Assembly: GCF_001316435.1 (NCBI RefSeq)
Contig: NZ_JXLL01000001.1
Span: forward strand, 434,001-498,000
DNA from: Caloranaerobacter sp. TR13
GTDB lineage: Bacteria > Bacillota > Clostridia > Tissierellales > Thermohalobacteraceae
Direction: 5' to 3'
DNA: 64,000 nucleotides
Shown here in pieces: positions 16,021 through 26,346 of this stretch (its first letter is position 1; every line of letters starts with the position of its first letter). Below the pieces are notes generated by a model. The model searched no databases and had not been told where the DNA came from. It was given only the letters and a program-made list of their open reading frames with translations. A program made the translations under genes and the position numbers.

Positions 16021-16749
16021 CTAATTTTTTATAACATCACTTACTCTACCTATTTTATACCCCTTTCTTTTTAATGACTCTATAATTATTGGTAGCGCCT
16101 TGATAGTTTCTTTTTTAGGGTGCATTAATACTATGGCTGAATTATGTGATTTACTAACAACTCTTTTAACTATCTTTTCTTTTGTACTGTCATCTCGCCA
16201 ATCAATCGTGTCTATGCTCCACATTATTATTTTATAATTCAAATCTTTAGCTGCTCTTATTGTATGCTTATTATATGCTCCTGATGGAGGAGCAAAATAT
16301 TTAGGCTTTACTCCAGTAGCTTTGTAGATAATTTTTTCAGCCTCAAGTATTTGTTTTCTATTAGACTCGTAATTCAATTTACTATAATCTTTATGTAAAT
16401 ATCCATGGTTACCTATTTCATGACCATTTAAATATATTGCTCTAAGTAATTCATTATTATTTTTTGCCCATCTCCCTGTTACAAAAAATGATATTTTTAC
16501 ATTATATGTATTAAAAATATTTAGCATTGGCTTAATATATTCATTACCCCAATCTACATTGCAAGCAAATGCAATAACTTTTTCATTGATGTTACCTTTA
16601 TAAAAAATATCATTATTATTATTAAAAGTTTCTCTGCTATTACCATAAAGTGTTTTAAACAATAAAATAGAAACACCTATTATCAATAATATTAATAATA
16701 ATATAAAAAACCTTATAATTGTTTCATATTTAATATAATAGATTTTCAT
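16021..16749 (-). CDS. ylxY: YlxY-type polysaccharide deacetylase
   Basis: A 242-residue protein with one N-terminal membrane helix (about 10-32) and an extracellular NodB domain. The metal-binding NHGYLH is at about 114-119 and the RPPSG-like motif appears as FAPPSGAYN. The first NodB motif, normally TFDDG, reads NVDWG (about 64-68), so one acidic residue is missing. Related spore deacetylases (PdaA, PdaB) trim peptidoglycan; the YlxY branch lies next to pnp in B. subtilis too. The start is the ATG after GAGGAGG, 14 codons inside the longest frame. Catalytic activity is uncertain. Confidence 0.88.
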   Translation of the reverse strand: MKIYYIKYETIIRFFILLLILLIIGVSILLFKTLYGNSRETFNNNNDIFYKGNINEKVIAFACNVDWGNEYIKPMLNIFNTYNVKISFFVTGRWAKNNNELLRAIYLNGHEIGNHGYLHKDYSKLNYESNRKQILEAEKIIYKATGVKPKYFAPPSGAYNKHTIRAAKDLNYKIIMWSIDTIDWRDDSTKEKIVKRVVSKSHNSAIVLMHPKKETIKALPIIIESLKRKGYKIGRVSDVIKN

Positions 16750-16815
16750 ACAATTCCTCCTCTTCCTATATTTTATTAATATATTATTCAAAAAAAAGTA
16801 ATTTTATCAAAAAAT

Positions 16816-16856
16816 AAAATAAGACATAAACCATATTGTGGCTCATGTCTTATTTT
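16816..16856 (-). terminator. Terminator after pnp
   Basis: Seventeen-bp stem (AAAATAAGACAT core with G-U pairs near the loop) followed by ATTTTTTG on the minus strand. It overlaps the last pnp codons. Confidence 0.85.
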
Positions 16857-18946
16857 TCATCACTTTCTTTTGGTAATGCATCTTTTCTTGATAGATTTAT
16901 TCTTCCTTGCTTATCAATATCAATTACCTTAACCAAAATTTCATCACCTACAGTTAGAACATCTTCAACTTTGTTTACTCTTTGTTTATCTATATTCGAA
17001 ATATGAACTAGTCCTTCTTTACCAGGCCAAATTTCAACAAAAGCTCCAAAAGGTGCTAGCTTAACTACTTTTCCTAAGTATATTTCACCAACATTAACTT
17101 CTCTTACAATATCTTCTATCATTTTTATTGCTTTTCTGCCTTTTTCTATATCAGTTGAAGCTACCATTACTCTTCCATCATCTTCAATGTCTATTTTAAC
17201 ACCTGTTTCTTCAATAATTTTATTTATCATCTTGCCGCCTGGCCCAATAATATCTCTAATTTTGTCTGGATTAACGTTTATAGTTAATATTCTTGGAGCA
17301 TAAGGTGAAAGTTCTTCTCTAGGTTTAGAAATAACTTGATTCATTTTTTCAAGTATATATAATCTACCTTGTCTAGCTCTTTCTAATGCTTCTTTTAATA
17401 TCTCTCTTCCAATACCAGGTATTTTAATATCCATTTGTATTGCTGTAATGCCATCTTCTGTACCAGCTACTTTAAAATCCATATCTCCAAGAAAATCTTC
17501 TAATCCTTGTATATCAGTCAATATAGCAACATTTTCTTCAGATTTAATCAATCCCATAGCTATACCTGCAACTGGCTTTCTAATAGGAACACCTGCATCA
17601 AGTAATGCTAAAGTACTACCACAAACACTAGCCTGTGAAGTTGAACCATTAGAACTTAGAACTTCTGAAACTAGCCTAATTGTATATGGAAATTCTTCTT
17701 CACTAGGTATTACTGGCTCTAACGCTCTTTCAGCTAAAGCCCCATGTCCAATTTCTCTTCTTCCAGGCCCTCTTAAAAATCTAGTTTCACCAACACTATA
17801 TGGTGGGAAATTATAATGATGCATATATCTTTTAGATTCTTCCTCTGTTAACCCATCTAAAATTTGTACATCTCCTGGTGCGCCTAATGTTGCTATTGTC
17901 ATTACTTGTGTCTGACCTCTTGTAAATAATCCTGATCCATGAGTTCTTGGCAATAATCCAACTTCACAACTTATCGGTCTAATTTCATCTACTTTTCTAT
18001 TATCTGGTCTTATTCCTTTTTCTAGGATTAATTTTCTCACCTGTTCTTTTGTTATATTATAAATTGTATCTTCAATATCTTTCTGATTTTCAGGATACTT
18101 TTCTAAAAAGTAATTCATTGTTTCTTGACTAACTTTATCCATATTTTCAAGTCGCTCTTGTTTATCAATAGTTTGAATTGCTTCTATCATTTTCTCTGTT
18201 GCATATTCTCTAACCTCTTTTTCTATAACCTCATCTACTTTATATAGGATTACTTCTTGTTTTTCTTTTCCTACTTCAGCTACAATACCATCAATAAATT
18301 CACATATTTTTTTTATTTCTTCATGAGCTAACATTATTGCATCAAGCATAACATCTTCAGTAACTTCATTCGCACCTGCTTCTACCATCATTACAGCTTC
18401 TTTAGTTCCAGATACTATTAAATTCATAATTGACTTTTCTCTTTGCTCACTTGTAGGATTAATAATAAACTCACCATCTATTAACCCCACTGAAACTGAG
18501 CCTGTTGGTCCATTAAAAGGTATATCTGAAATTGATAAAGCAACTGATGATCCTATCATAGCTACTATATCAGGAGTACAATCTTGATCAACAGATAATA
18601 CTGTTGCTATAATTTGCACATCATTTCTATAACCTTTTGGGAACAATGGTCGTATTGGCCTATCTATTAGCCTAGAAGTCAGTATGGCTTTTTCACTTGG
18701 TTTACCTTCTCTTTTTATAAAACCTCCAGGTATCTTACCCACAGCATATAATCTTTCTTCAAAATCTACACTTAATGGGAAAAAGTCTATACCTTCTCTA
18801 GGTTCTTTAGATGAAACTGCAGTAACTAAAACTACTGTATCACCATAACGAACTAAACATGCTCCATTAGCTTGCTCTGCAACTTTCCCAATAGAAATGG
18901 AAAGTTTCCTTCCTGCTAATGTATATTCAAATACTTTTTCTTCCAT
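16850..18946 (-). CDS. pnp: Polyribonucleotide nucleotidyltransferase (PNPase)
   Basis: A 698-residue phosphorolytic 3'-5' exoribonuclease that degrades mRNA and works with RNase Y. Two RNase PH-like domains (about 10-220 and 320-550) flank an all-helical linker; the second carries the catalytic stretch [20 protein letters not shown] domain ([12 protein letters not shown], about 560-570) and an S1 domain ([26 protein letters not shown]) follow. The ATG has AAAGGAGG. A TATAAT at 18987-18992 may provide a promoter, with a poor -35 (TGGATT), after the rpsO terminator. Confidence 0.98.
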   Translation of the reverse strand: MEEKVFEYTLAGRKLSISIGKVAEQANGACLVRYGDTVVLVTAVSSKEPREGIDFFPLSVDFEERLYAVGKIPGGFIKREGKPSEKAILTSRLIDRPIRPLFPKGYRNDVQIIATVLSVDQDCTPDIVAMIGSSVALSISDIPFNGPTGSVSVGLIDGEFIINPTSEQREKSIMNLIVSGTKEAVMMVEAGANEVTEDVMLDAIMLAHEEIKKICEFIDGIVAEVGKEKQEVILYKVDEVIEKEVREYATEKMIEAIQTIDKQERLENMDKVSQETMNYFLEKYPENQKDIEDTIYNITKEQVRKLILEKGIRPDNRKVDEIRPISCEVGLLPRTHGSGLFTRGQTQVMTIATLGAPGDVQILDGLTEEESKRYMHHYNFPPYSVGETRFLRGPGRREIGHGALAERALEPVIPSEEEFPYTIRLVSEVLSSNGSTSQASVCGSTLALLDAGVPIRKPVAGIAMGLIKSEENVAILTDIQGLEDFLGDMDFKVAGTEDGITAIQMDIKIPGIGREILKEALERARQGRLYILEKMNQVISKPREELSPYAPRILTINVNPDKIRDIIGPGGKMINKIIEETGVKIDIEDDGRVMVASTDIEKGRKAIKMIEDIVREVNVGEIYLGKVVKLAPFGAFVEIWPGKEGLVHISNIDKQRVNKVEDVLTVGDEILVKVIDIDKQGRINLSRKDALPKESDEK

Positions 18947-19035
18947 ATTCTACCTCCTTTTCTGTTCAATTTCTTAACATTTTTATATTATATCCTTAAT
19001 TACAAAAATAATCCAGAACAAATGATAAAATAATA

Positions 19036-19054
19036 GAGCGGGCTCCCCCCGCTC
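19036..19054 (-). terminator. Terminator after rpsO
   Basis: GC-rich stem GAGCGGG / CCCGCTC with a 5-base loop followed by TATTATTTTAT on the minus strand; it separates rpsO from pnp. Confidence 0.8.
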
Positions 19055-19059
19055 ATAAA

Positions 19060-19329
19060 TTATTTTCTTAAACCTAATCTTTCTATCAAGTTTCGATATC
19101 TTTCAATATCATTCTTTTGTAAATAATTTAATAATCCCCTTCTCTTACCAACCATTTTAAGTAACCCTCTTCTTGAATGGTAATCCTTCTTATGAATTTT
19201 TAAATGCTCATTTAACTTATTAATTTGATAAGTTAAAATGGCAACTTGAACTTCTGGGGATCCAGTATCAGTATCGTGTAATTTGTACTCTTCAATTATT
19301 CTTGTTTTTTCTTCTCTACTTAAAGCCAT
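19060..19329 (-). CDS. rpsO: 30S ribosomal protein S15
   Basis: An 89-residue S15, beginning [28 protein letters not shown] and containing [25 protein letters not shown]. It binds 16S rRNA early in 30S assembly. The start is the ATG preceded by GGAGGTG; the longer upstream frame covers the leader RNA. It has its own promoter, an 80-base structured leader and a terminator. Confidence 0.99.
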   Translation of the reverse strand: MALSREEKTRIIEEYKLHDTDTGSPEVQVAILTYQINKLNEHLKIHKKDYHSRRGLLKMVGKRRGLLNYLQKNDIERYRNLIERLGLRK

Positions 19330-19412
19330 AAAAACACCTCCAATTATTTTTTTTACACCTTTAGCCAAGATTAACGCCGGAGATACGCTATTCTTAGCAA
19401 AAGGACTCTAAC
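19330..19412 (-). promoter_or_regulatory. Probable S15-binding autoregulatory leader of rpsO
   Basis: The transcribed leader contains a 7-bp stem GCTAAGA / TCTTGGC (19364-19398) with an inner AGCG/CGTT extension. rpsO leaders in Bacillales and other phyla bind S15 to block translation; the position and size fit, but I cannot align it to a defined S15-leader class. Confidence 0.45.
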
Positions 19413-19418
19413 ATAGGT

Positions 19419-19447
19419 ATTTTAACACAAAACTTTGATTTTGTAAA
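19419..19447 (-). promoter_or_regulatory. Sigma-A promoter of rpsO
   Basis: Minus strand TTTACA (19442-19447), 17-base spacer, TAAAAT (19419-19424). It lies just after the ribF stop codon, separating rpsO from the nusA-infB operon. Confidence 0.75.
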
Positions 19448-19450
19448 TAT

Positions 19451-20365
19451 CTAATTAATGTTTTCTAAAGCATTTATATCTATTTTTATTTGTTGTACAA
19501 GTTTACTTATGTCATCAAACTTCTTCTCTTCTCTTATAAAATCTATAAATTCAATTAAAATCGTTTTACCATATAAATTTTGACTATAATCTAAAATATG
19601 TGTTTCTATACTTAACTTCTCTCCATTTAAAGTCGGATTAAATCCAATGTTAGTTATACTCAGAAACTTATTGCCATCGATTATTGTATTAGTCTTATAA
19701 ACACCTAATTTAGGAATGACAATGTTTGAATCAAAAAAAATATTAGCTGTTGGAATCCCTAATTTTCTACCAATACCGCGGCCTTTAATTACTTTACCTT
19801 CTATCGAATAACGCCTTCCTAATAACTTACTGGCTAAATTCACTTTTCCATTTCTAATAAGCTCTCTAATTTGAGTACTACTAACAAGTATATTATCTCT
19901 TGTTATTGGAGGAACAGCAATAACATCAAAATTATATTTTGTTCCTATTTCTTTCAAATATTGTAGATCACCTTTTGCTAAATAACCAAATCTAAAATTA
20001 AAGCCAACAACTACTTTTCTTACATTTAATATATCTACTAATATCTTTTCAATAAATTCTAATGGAGTAAACTTCATTAAAGTCTCTGTAAATTGAACCA
20101 TATACAAAAGTTCAACACCTAATTCTCTAAAAAGAGCTATTTTTCTATTTTTGCTAATTAATAATTTAGGTGTATTCCCACCTTTTATTGTACTAGTAGT
20201 GTGATTATCGAAAGTAAACACAGTACTAACTAATCTTTCTTCTTTAGCAATATTAACTATTTGCTTAATCAAAGCCTGATGTCCTATATGTAACCCATCA
20301 AAATTTCCTAAAGCTACAACCGTTGGATTTACCGATTTATTTATAAGCTTTTTTACAATTTTCAT
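19451..20365 (-). CDS. ribF: Bifunctional riboflavin kinase / FAD synthetase
   Basis: A 304-residue enzyme making FMN from riboflavin and FAD from FMN. The N-terminal nucleotidyltransferase domain shows GNFDGLHIGHQAL (HxGH type) and SSTQIRELI; the C-terminal kinase domain begins at GRRYSIEGKVIKGRGIGRKLGIPTANI. The ATG follows AAGGTGA, which overlaps an upstream GTG. It is the last gene of the rimP-ribF operon, with truB ending 11 bases before it, as in B. subtilis (truB-ribC). Confidence 0.97.
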   Translation of the reverse strand: MKIVKKLINKSVNPTVVALGNFDGLHIGHQALIKQIVNIAKEERLVSTVFTFDNHTTSTIKGGNTPKLLISKNRKIALFRELGVELLYMVQFTETLMKFTPLEFIEKILVDILNVRKVVVGFNFRFGYLAKGDLQYLKEIGTKYNFDVIAVPPITRDNILVSSTQIRELIRNGKVNLASKLLGRRYSIEGKVIKGRGIGRKLGIPTANIFFDSNIVIPKLGVYKTNTIIDGNKFLSITNIGFNPTLNGEKLSIETHILDYSQNLYGKTILIEFIDFIREEKKFDDISKLVQQIKIDINALENIN

Positions 20366-20376
20366 AAAAATCACCT

Positions 20377-21279
20377 TTATATAAGAACCTTCTCCATCTT
20401 AACATATTTTTTGCCTTTATCGATTATAACTTTTCCTACCCCAATAAACTCACTGTTACAATAAACTCTTATTAAATCAAAATGATTATATCTGCAGTTA
20501 TCAACTTTTGTCTTATTTATAGTAATGCTACCACCATTTACTAAACTCTTATAATATTTACCTTCAAAATTAACTGATTCAAACTTTTCCAGTGCATAAT
20601 CAATTGGTTTAACAATAGAACTAATATCACCATAACGCGATAATTCTTCTATTTCCTCAATTGTAAAAGAATCATAAATGTGAAAATTACCTACTCTTGT
20701 CCTCAACAAAAAAGTCATACAGCCATACGTATTCAGACACTCTCCAATATCGTTACATAACGTTCTTATATATGTACCCTTTGAACACCTGACATCAAAT
20801 AAAATTTTTTTGCAGTTTTTTATATTAACTATATTTATATCATGTATGAAAACCTTTCTTGGTTTCCTCTTTATTTCGATGCCACTACGTGCTAACTCAT
20901 ATAATTTTTTACCTTTATGTTTTACAGCTGAAAACATAGGAGGTACCTGTTCAATTTCTCCAATAAAGCTACTGAATGCTTTTACAATCTCTGCTTCAGT
21001 TACTTCATTGCTTGATCTACAAACAATATTACCATATTTATCTTGAGTATCTGTTTTATAACCCAAAGTTATTTCAGCTCTATATTCTTTAGTTTTATCA
21101 ACTAAATACTCTGATATTCTAGTAGCTTTTCCTAAACATATAGGTAGGACACCTGCAGCGTTTGGATCAAGTGTGCCAGTATGCCCTACCTTTTTTATCT
21201 TTAATGTTTTTCTAATAAAGCTTACTATGTCATGAGAAGTCATGCCTGTAGGTTTTAATACATTAATCAAACCATTCAT
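20377..21279 (-). CDS. truB: tRNA pseudouridine(55) synthase TruB
   Basis: A 300-residue enzyme that isomerises uridine 55 in the tRNA T-loop. The N-terminus MNGLINVLKPTGMTSHD and the catalytic aspartate in HTGTLDPNAAGVLP (about 38) are intact, followed by VPPMFSAVKHKGKKLYELAR and KGTYIRTLCNDIG. The C-terminal region is PUA-like and weaker. It lies between nrnA and ribF with only a few bases separating it from each neighbour. Confidence 0.97.
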   Translation of the reverse strand: MNGLINVLKPTGMTSHDIVSFIRKTLKIKKVGHTGTLDPNAAGVLPICLGKATRISEYLVDKTKEYRAEITLGYKTDTQDKYGNIVCRSSNEVTEAEIVKAFSSFIGEIEQVPPMFSAVKHKGKKLYELARSGIEIKRKPRKVFIHDINIVNIKNCKKILFDVRCSKGTYIRTLCNDIGECLNTYGCMTFLLRTRVGNFHIYDSFTIEEIEELSRYGDISSIVKPIDYALEKFESVNFEGKYYKSLVNGGSITINKTKVDNCRYNHFDLIRVYCNSEFIGVGKVIIDKGKKYVKMEKVLI

Positions 21280-21283
21280 ATTA

Positions 21284-22258
21284 TCACCTTATATAAAATC
21301 CTATTTCTTTAACTAAAAGCTCTTTTGCTTCGGTTATGTTACTGTAAATTGTACACCCAGAAGCTCTAATATGTCCTCCTCCTTGAAATACCTTTGCTAT
21401 ATCAGCAACATTAACATATCTTTTTGATCTTAACCCTACCTTTACCTCATTTTTTTCAATTTCTTTTAATATACATGCTACTTCAACAGTTTCTATATCT
21501 CTTATATATTCTACTATACCATCAATGTCATTAAATTCTGCATTATTTCTCTTTAGCATTTGCTGAGTTACTTGTACAACAGCTAGCTTATCATCATAAT
21601 ATAAATTTAAAGTATTTAAAGCTTCAATAAACAATTTTGTACTAGCTAATTTTTTATTCTGAAAAACCTCAAATGTTATTCTTTTTAAATCTATCTGTTT
21701 TTCTAAAAGCTTAGAAGCAATATAATGTGTTTCTGAATGTGTATTGTCATATCTAAAACTTCCCGTATCAGTTGCAATAGCTACATACAAACAAGTAGCT
21801 ATTTCTTTATCGATATATAAATTTAAACATTTCAGTATATTATAAACTAACTCTCCTGTTGCACTTGCCTCATGATTAATAATATTTATATCCCCATAAT
21901 TTGTGTTACTTATATGATGATCAATGTTCACTATATATTTAGCTTTATCTATAATATATTTAAATGAGCCTAATCTATCTAAATCACTGCAATCTAATAT
22001 AATTAATAAATCAAATTTTTCGTTTTCTCCATAACTTTTAATTTTACTGATTCCTGGCAAAAATCTATATTTATAAGGTATATCATCAATTTTAAGCATA
22101 GCTACTTTTTTGTTTATACTTTCTAGAGCTAATCCTAGTCCCAATAAAGAACCTATACTATCGCCATCTGGATGTATATGCGAGACTAAACAAATATATT
22201 TTGCTTCATCTATTTTCTGTTTTAATTTTATTATTTCATCACCTATCTTCATTCTCAT
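21284..22258 (-). CDS. nrnA: Oligoribonuclease / pAp phosphatase NrnA (DHH family)
   Basis: A 324-residue DHH/DHHA1 phosphoesterase. Catalytic motifs are [11 protein letters not shown] near the N-terminus, [11 protein letters not shown], the NIDHH triad (about 113-117) and the DHHA1 signature [12 protein letters not shown] at the end. Members hydrolyse 2-5-mer RNA and 3'-phosphoadenosine 5'-phosphate, and some act on cyclic-dinucleotide breakdown products. The first ATG overlaps the rbfA end by 20 bases; a second ATG two codons in is an alternative. Such a DHH gene between rbfA and truB is usual in clostridia. Confidence 0.92.
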   Translation of the reverse strand: MRMKIGDEIIKLKQKIDEAKYICLVSHIHPDGDSIGSLLGLGLALESINKKVAMLKIDDIPYKYRFLPGISKIKSYGENEKFDLLIILDCSDLDRLGSFKYIIDKAKYIVNIDHHISNTNYGDINIINHEASATGELVYNILKCLNLYIDKEIATCLYVAIATDTGSFRYDNTHSETHYIASKLLEKQIDLKRITFEVFQNKKLASTKLFIEALNTLNLYYDDKLAVVQVTQQMLKRNNAEFNDIDGIVEYIRDIETVEVACILKEIEKNEVKVGLRSKRYVNVADIAKVFQGGGHIRASGCTIYSNITEAKELLVKEIGFYIR

Positions 22259-22625
22259 CTATTTTAGTTTTACTCTCCTCCTTTTGGTTTATCTTATTTA
22301 ATAATTGAGATATATAAATGCCTCTTTCAATTGACTTATCTAAATAAAAAACTGGTTCAGGTGTGTACCTAATCTTCAGCTTATTTCCTATCTCTTTTCT
22401 TATAAAACTAGTTGCATTTTTTAATCCAGTTAAAGTTGCTTCTCTTTCATCCTCATTTCCTAAAATACTTACATATATTTTAGCGTATCTTAAATCCTTA
22501 GTAACTTCTACTTCAGTTATACTTGTCAACATAGAAATCCTAGGATCTTTTAATCCTTCTCTTATTAAATCGCTAACTATCTTTTTAATCTCTTCTGATA
22601 TTCTCTTAAGCCTTTTTGTGCTCAT
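22239..22625 (-). CDS. rbfA: 30S ribosome-binding factor A
   Basis: A 128-residue KH-fold assembly factor for the 30S 5' domain and 16S processing. The pattern [27 protein letters not shown], then [12 protein letters not shown] and the C-terminal [15 protein letters not shown] are diagnostic. A charged tail of about 15 residues follows. It stands right after infB (18 bases); ylxP, which separates the two in B. subtilis, is absent. Confidence 0.96.
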   Translation of the reverse strand: MSTKRLKRISEEIKKIVSDLIREGLKDPRISMLTSITEVEVTKDLRYAKIYVSILGNEDEREATLTGLKNATSFIRKEIGNKLKIRYTPEPVFYLDKSIERGIYISQLLNKINQKEESKTKIDENEDR

Positions 22626-22643
22626 GAAGTCACCTTCCTTTAT

Positions 22644-24680
22644 TTATCTTTTAACTTCTTCTAAGGTGTATGCTTCAATAACATCTCCTTCTTTAACATC
22701 ATTATATTTTTCAATGCCCAAACCGCCTTCATATCCTGTCAATATTTCTCTAACATCATCTTTAAATCTCTTTAATGATGAAATAGTTCCTTCATGAATA
22801 ACAATATTATCTCTTAATAGTCTTATTTTTGAATTTCTTGTAATTTTACCTTGTTGTACATAAATTCCAGCAACAACCCCTACATTAGGTATTTTGAATG
22901 TAGCCCTTACTTCTGCTCTACCAAGTATAACTTCTTTATATTCTGGTTCAAGCATACCTTTTATTGCTGCTTCTATATCTTCAATTGCATTATATATTAT
23001 TCTATATGTTCTTACATCTACTTTCTCTCTCTTTGCCAAGTCCATAGCTGGAGTCGTTGGTCTCACATTAAATCCTACAATGATTGCATTTGAAGCAGAA
23101 GCCAACATAATATCACTTTCAGTTATTGCACCTACACCACTATGGATTGTTTTTACTTTAACTTCTTCAGTGCTTAATTTTTCCAAAGCCTGTTTTACAG
23201 CTTCAATAGATCCTTTGACATCTGCTTTAATAATAATATTTAAATCTTTTACTTCACCTTTCTTTATTTGCTCGAATAAAGCATCCAACGAAATTTTTTG
23301 AGTTGCTTTTAGTTGTTCAGTTCTTAATTTTTCTTTTCTCTTTTCTGCAATTTCTCTTGCTCTTTTGTCGTTTTCAACTACATATAAGTGTTCTCCTGCA
23401 TCAGGTACTTCAGATAAACCTAATATTTCAACTGGCATTGATGGAGTAGCTTTTTTTATTCTCCTACCTTTATCATCAATCATAGCCCTTATTCTGCCAT
23501 GTGCAATTCCTGCAACCACTGCATCTCCAACATTTAATGTGCCTTTTTGAACAATTACGGTAGCTACAGGCCCTCTACCTTTATCCAATTTGGCTTCTAT
23601 TATTGTTCCTTTAGCTTTTCTATTAGGATTAGCCTTTAACTCTTGCATTTCTGATACTAATAATATCATCTCTAGTAATTCATCAATACCTTGCTTTTTA
23701 AGTGCTGAAACAGGAACAAAAATTGTATCTCCGCCCCACTCTTCTGGAAGTAAACCATATTCGGCCAACTCTTGTTTTACACGCTCAGGATTTGCTTCAT
23801 ATTTATCTATTTTATTAATAGCAACTATTATTGGTACATTGGCTGCTTTAGCGTGATTTATCGCTTCCACAGTTTGTGGCATAACTCCATCATCAGCAGC
23901 CACTACTAAAACTGCAATATCTGTAACTTGTGCTCCACGAGCTCTCATTGAAGTGAAAGCCTCGTGACCAGGTGTATCCAGAAAAACTATTTTCTTATCA
24001 TTAATCATTACAGTTGAAGCTCCTATATGTTGTGTGATTCCACCTGCTTCTCTTGCAGTAATATTTGTTTTTCTAATTGCATCTAATAATGATGTTTTTC
24101 CATGATCAACGTGTCCCATAACAGTAACTATTGGCGGCCTAGGTTGAAGAGTTTCTGGAGCATCTTCAAAATCTAATAAATCTTCTTCTATCTTATTCTT
24201 GTCATCTTCTTCAGTTTGAATTAATTTAACTTCATATCCGTATTCTGCAGCAATAATACTAGCTGTATCAAAATCTATCTCTTGATTAATTGACGCCATA
24301 ACTCCAAGAGTAATTAACTGCCCAATCAATTGTGTAGGATTAACTTTCATTTTATCAGCTAAATCCTTTACTGTAATTTTTTCTTCAATATGAATAACAT
24401 TTTTTTCTAAGTTATCTTTAATATTCTTATTTACTTCATTTTTTTGTTTTTGCATATCTTTCTTTTTATCCTTTACATCACTATTTTTATTACTATTCTC
24501 ATTTTCATCTTTTGAACCTTTTTCTTCATTCATAAGCTCAATCAATAAATCAGCTACTTCATCTTCCACTGTGTTCATATGGCTTTCTATATTAATATCT
24601 AATTCATGTAGTTTCATCATCAGATCTTTACTAGACATTCCTAATTCTTTAGCAAGTTGATAAACTCTAATTTTAGTCAT
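22644..24680 (-). CDS. infB: Translation initiation factor IF-2
   Basis: A 678-residue IF-2 that places initiator tRNA on the 30S subunit and hydrolyses GTP at subunit joining. The N-terminal IF2_N module ([21 protein letters not shown]) is followed by a short lysine/glutamate-rich linker, a second N-terminal module, the G domain with [20 protein letters not shown] and NKID, and two beta-barrel/C-terminal domains. The linker is short, so the protein is near the compact end of the family. The ATG is preceded by GGGGGTGA; the longer frame starts at a GTG inside that site. Confidence 0.98.
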   Translation of the reverse strand: MTKIRVYQLAKELGMSSKDLMMKLHELDINIESHMNTVEDEVADLLIELMNEEKGSKDENENSNKNSDVKDKKKDMQKQKNEVNKNIKDNLEKNVIHIEEKITVKDLADKMKVNPTQLIGQLITLGVMASINQEIDFDTASIIAAEYGYEVKLIQTEEDDKNKIEEDLLDFEDAPETLQPRPPIVTVMGHVDHGKTSLLDAIRKTNITAREAGGITQHIGASTVMINDKKIVFLDTPGHEAFTSMRARGAQVTDIAVLVVAADDGVMPQTVEAINHAKAANVPIIVAINKIDKYEANPERVKQELAEYGLLPEEWGGDTIFVPVSALKKQGIDELLEMILLVSEMQELKANPNRKAKGTIIEAKLDKGRGPVATVIVQKGTLNVGDAVVAGIAHGRIRAMIDDKGRRIKKATPSMPVEILGLSEVPDAGEHLYVVENDKRAREIAEKRKEKLRTEQLKATQKISLDALFEQIKKGEVKDLNIIIKADVKGSIEAVKQALEKLSTEEVKVKTIHSGVGAITESDIMLASASNAIIVGFNVRPTTPAMDLAKREKVDVRTYRIIYNAIEDIEAAIKGMLEPEYKEVILGRAEVRATFKIPNVGVVAGIYVQQGKITRNSKIRLLRDNIVIHEGTISSLKRFKDDVREILTGYEGGLGIEKYNDVKEGDVIEAYTLEEVKR

Positions 24681-24717
24681 ATAAATCACCCCCTGTAATA
24701 TTTAAGGTGGCAGGAAA

Positions 24718-25011
24718 TCACAATAGTTTAACTATTGCTTTGGAGAAGTTTTCATCACATACTGCTATTGTGGATATTAATGTTTTCCCTATGCTACTAC
24801 CTAGAGTAGTTTTATCTCCATAAATAATATATTTAGTCCCATATCTCCTAGTAAGTTTAATGAATTTACTTTTTGTATTTTCTGATGCATCGCTCGCTAT
24901 TATTAGTAGTCTACATTTTCTCTTTTTAATTGCGATTTCACAGCCCATTTCTCCTGATTTTAAATACCCTGCTTTCATACCTAAACCTAACAATGAATAA
25001 AACTTATTCAT
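24718..25011 (-). CDS. ylxQ: L7Ae-family ribosomal protein YlxQ
   Basis: A 97-residue L7Ae/L30e-fold RNA-binding protein starting MNKFYSLLGLGMKAGYLKSGE. The family recognises kink-turn RNA; YlxQ itself associates with ribosomes or RNase P-related RNA in B. subtilis, with a poorly defined role. Its ATG overlaps the rnpM end by 8 bases, so the two are co-translated, the usual nusA-rnpM-ylxQ-infB order. Confidence 0.9.
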   Translation of the reverse strand: MNKFYSLLGLGMKAGYLKSGEMGCEIAIKKRKCRLLIIASDASENTKSKFIKLTRRYGTKYIIYGDKTTLGSSIGKTLISTIAVCDENFSKAIVKLL

Positions 25012-25276
25012 CTTTAGTTAACTCCTCTTTTAATTTTATGTAAACTTCTTGAGGAATATCAATCTCTAAAGCTTTATTTAACTTTTTACCTTTTATAGCC
25101 TTCTCTAAGCAATCTATATTTCTACATATATAGGCTCCTCTTCCATTAGCCTTTCCTTTTAAATCTACACTAACAATACCTTCTTTATTTTTTACAATCC
25201 TAACCAGCTCTTTTTTAGGTTTTTGTTCACTACATCCAACACATTTTCTAAGTGGTACTTTCCTTTTTTTCATCAT
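25004..25276 (-). CDS. rnpM: RNase P modulator RnpM (YlxR, DUF448)
   Basis: A 90-residue DUF448 protein with RKCVGCSEQKPKKELVRIV at the start and NGRGAYICRNIDCLEKAIK in the middle. YlxR of B. subtilis binds RNase P RNA and lowers its activity, hence the newer name. The start has two adjacent ATG codons after GGGGTGGT. It sits between nusA and ylxQ as in all Firmicutes with this operon. Confidence 0.92.
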   Translation of the reverse strand: MMKKRKVPLRKCVGCSEQKPKKELVRIVKNKEGIVSVDLKGKANGRGAYICRNIDCLEKAIKGKKLNKALEIDIPQEVYIKLKEELTKDE

Positions 25277-25284
25277 ACCACCCC

Positions 25285-26328
25285 TTATTCTTCTAGGTTT
25301 TCTTGACTTTCGCTTTTTATATCTATTTTCCAGCCTGTTAATTTTGCAGCTAACCTTGCATTTTGACCCTCTTTACCAATAGCTAACGATAATTGATAAT
25401 CTGGAACAATTACTTTAGCAGATTTCTCTTCTTCATTTACTTCCACACTGATAACTTTTGCTGGACTTAAACTATTTGCTATAAATTCACTAATATTCTT
25501 ACTCCAAATTATAATGTCAATTTTCTCACCATTTAATTCATCTACTACAGCTTTAACTCTAGTTCCTTTATGTCCAACACAAGCTCCTACTGGATCAACA
25601 TTCTCATCATTAGAATAAACAGCTATTTTTGTTCTTGATCCAGCTTCTCTTGCAATATTATAAATGTCAACAATTCCATCATGAATTTCAGGTACTTCTA
25701 ATTCAAATAATCTTTTTACAAGTCCAGGATGAGTTCTTGATAATATTATCTGTGGTCCCTTTGTAGTTTTTTTAACTTCTAAAATATACGTTTTAATTCT
25801 ATCCCCTTGTTTATAAATCTCACCTGGGATTTGCTCTGTTGGAGGTAATACACCTTCTGTTTTACCTAGATTAATAAGTACATTACTTTTGCTTACTCTT
25901 TGAACTAAACCTGTTACAATTTCACTCTCTCTGTTGACAAATTCTTCATATATTATCTCTCTTTCTGCTTCTCTAATTCTTTGTAAAACTACTTGCTTAG
26001 CTGTTTGTGCAGCAATTCTTCCAAAGTTCTTAGGCGTTACTTCTATTCGTATTGTATCTCCAACCTGATAATTTGGATCTATCTCTTTGGCATCCTCTAA
26101 GTTTATTTCTAATAATGGATTTTCAACATTCTCTACGATTACCTTTTTTGCATACGCTTTTACTTCACCATTTTCTTTATCTATTTCTACTTCAACATTT
26201 TGGGATGTTCCAAAATTCTTTCTATACGCAGTTTTTAAGGCTGCTTCTAAAGCATCATACAATACATCTTTTGTTATCCCTTTATCTTTAACAATTTGTT
26301 CTAGAGCCTCCAAAAACTCGGCTTTCAT
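25285..26328 (-). CDS. nusA: Transcription termination/antitermination factor NusA
   Basis: A 347-residue NusA, the short Gram-positive form without acidic repeats. An N-terminal RNA-polymerase-binding domain (about 1-125) is followed by S1 (VTGLVQRVSKSNVLINLGKTEGVLP) and two KH domains (ACVGHKGTRVKAVVDELNGEKIDII and LAIGKEGQNARLAAKLTGWKIDI). It slows polymerase at pauses and hairpins. It follows rimP closely, as in most bacteria. Confidence 0.98.
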   Translation of the reverse strand: MKAEFLEALEQIVKDKGITKDVLYDALEAALKTAYRKNFGTSQNVEVEIDKENGEVKAYAKKVIVENVENPLLEINLEDAKEIDPNYQVGDTIRIEVTPKNFGRIAAQTAKQVVLQRIREAEREIIYEEFVNRESEIVTGLVQRVSKSNVLINLGKTEGVLPPTEQIPGEIYKQGDRIKTYILEVKKTTKGPQIILSRTHPGLVKRLFELEVPEIHDGIVDIYNIAREAGSRTKIAVYSNDENVDPVGACVGHKGTRVKAVVDELNGEKIDIIIWSKNISEFIANSLSPAKVISVEVNEEEKSAKVIVPDYQLSLAIGKEGQNARLAAKLTGWKIDIKSESQENLEE

Positions 26329-26346
26329 ACATATAATACCTCCCTG

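Noticed and set aside
17448-17816. 122-codon open frame on the plus strand inside pnp
   Set aside because: Antisense to the conserved PNPase core; no recognisable domain.
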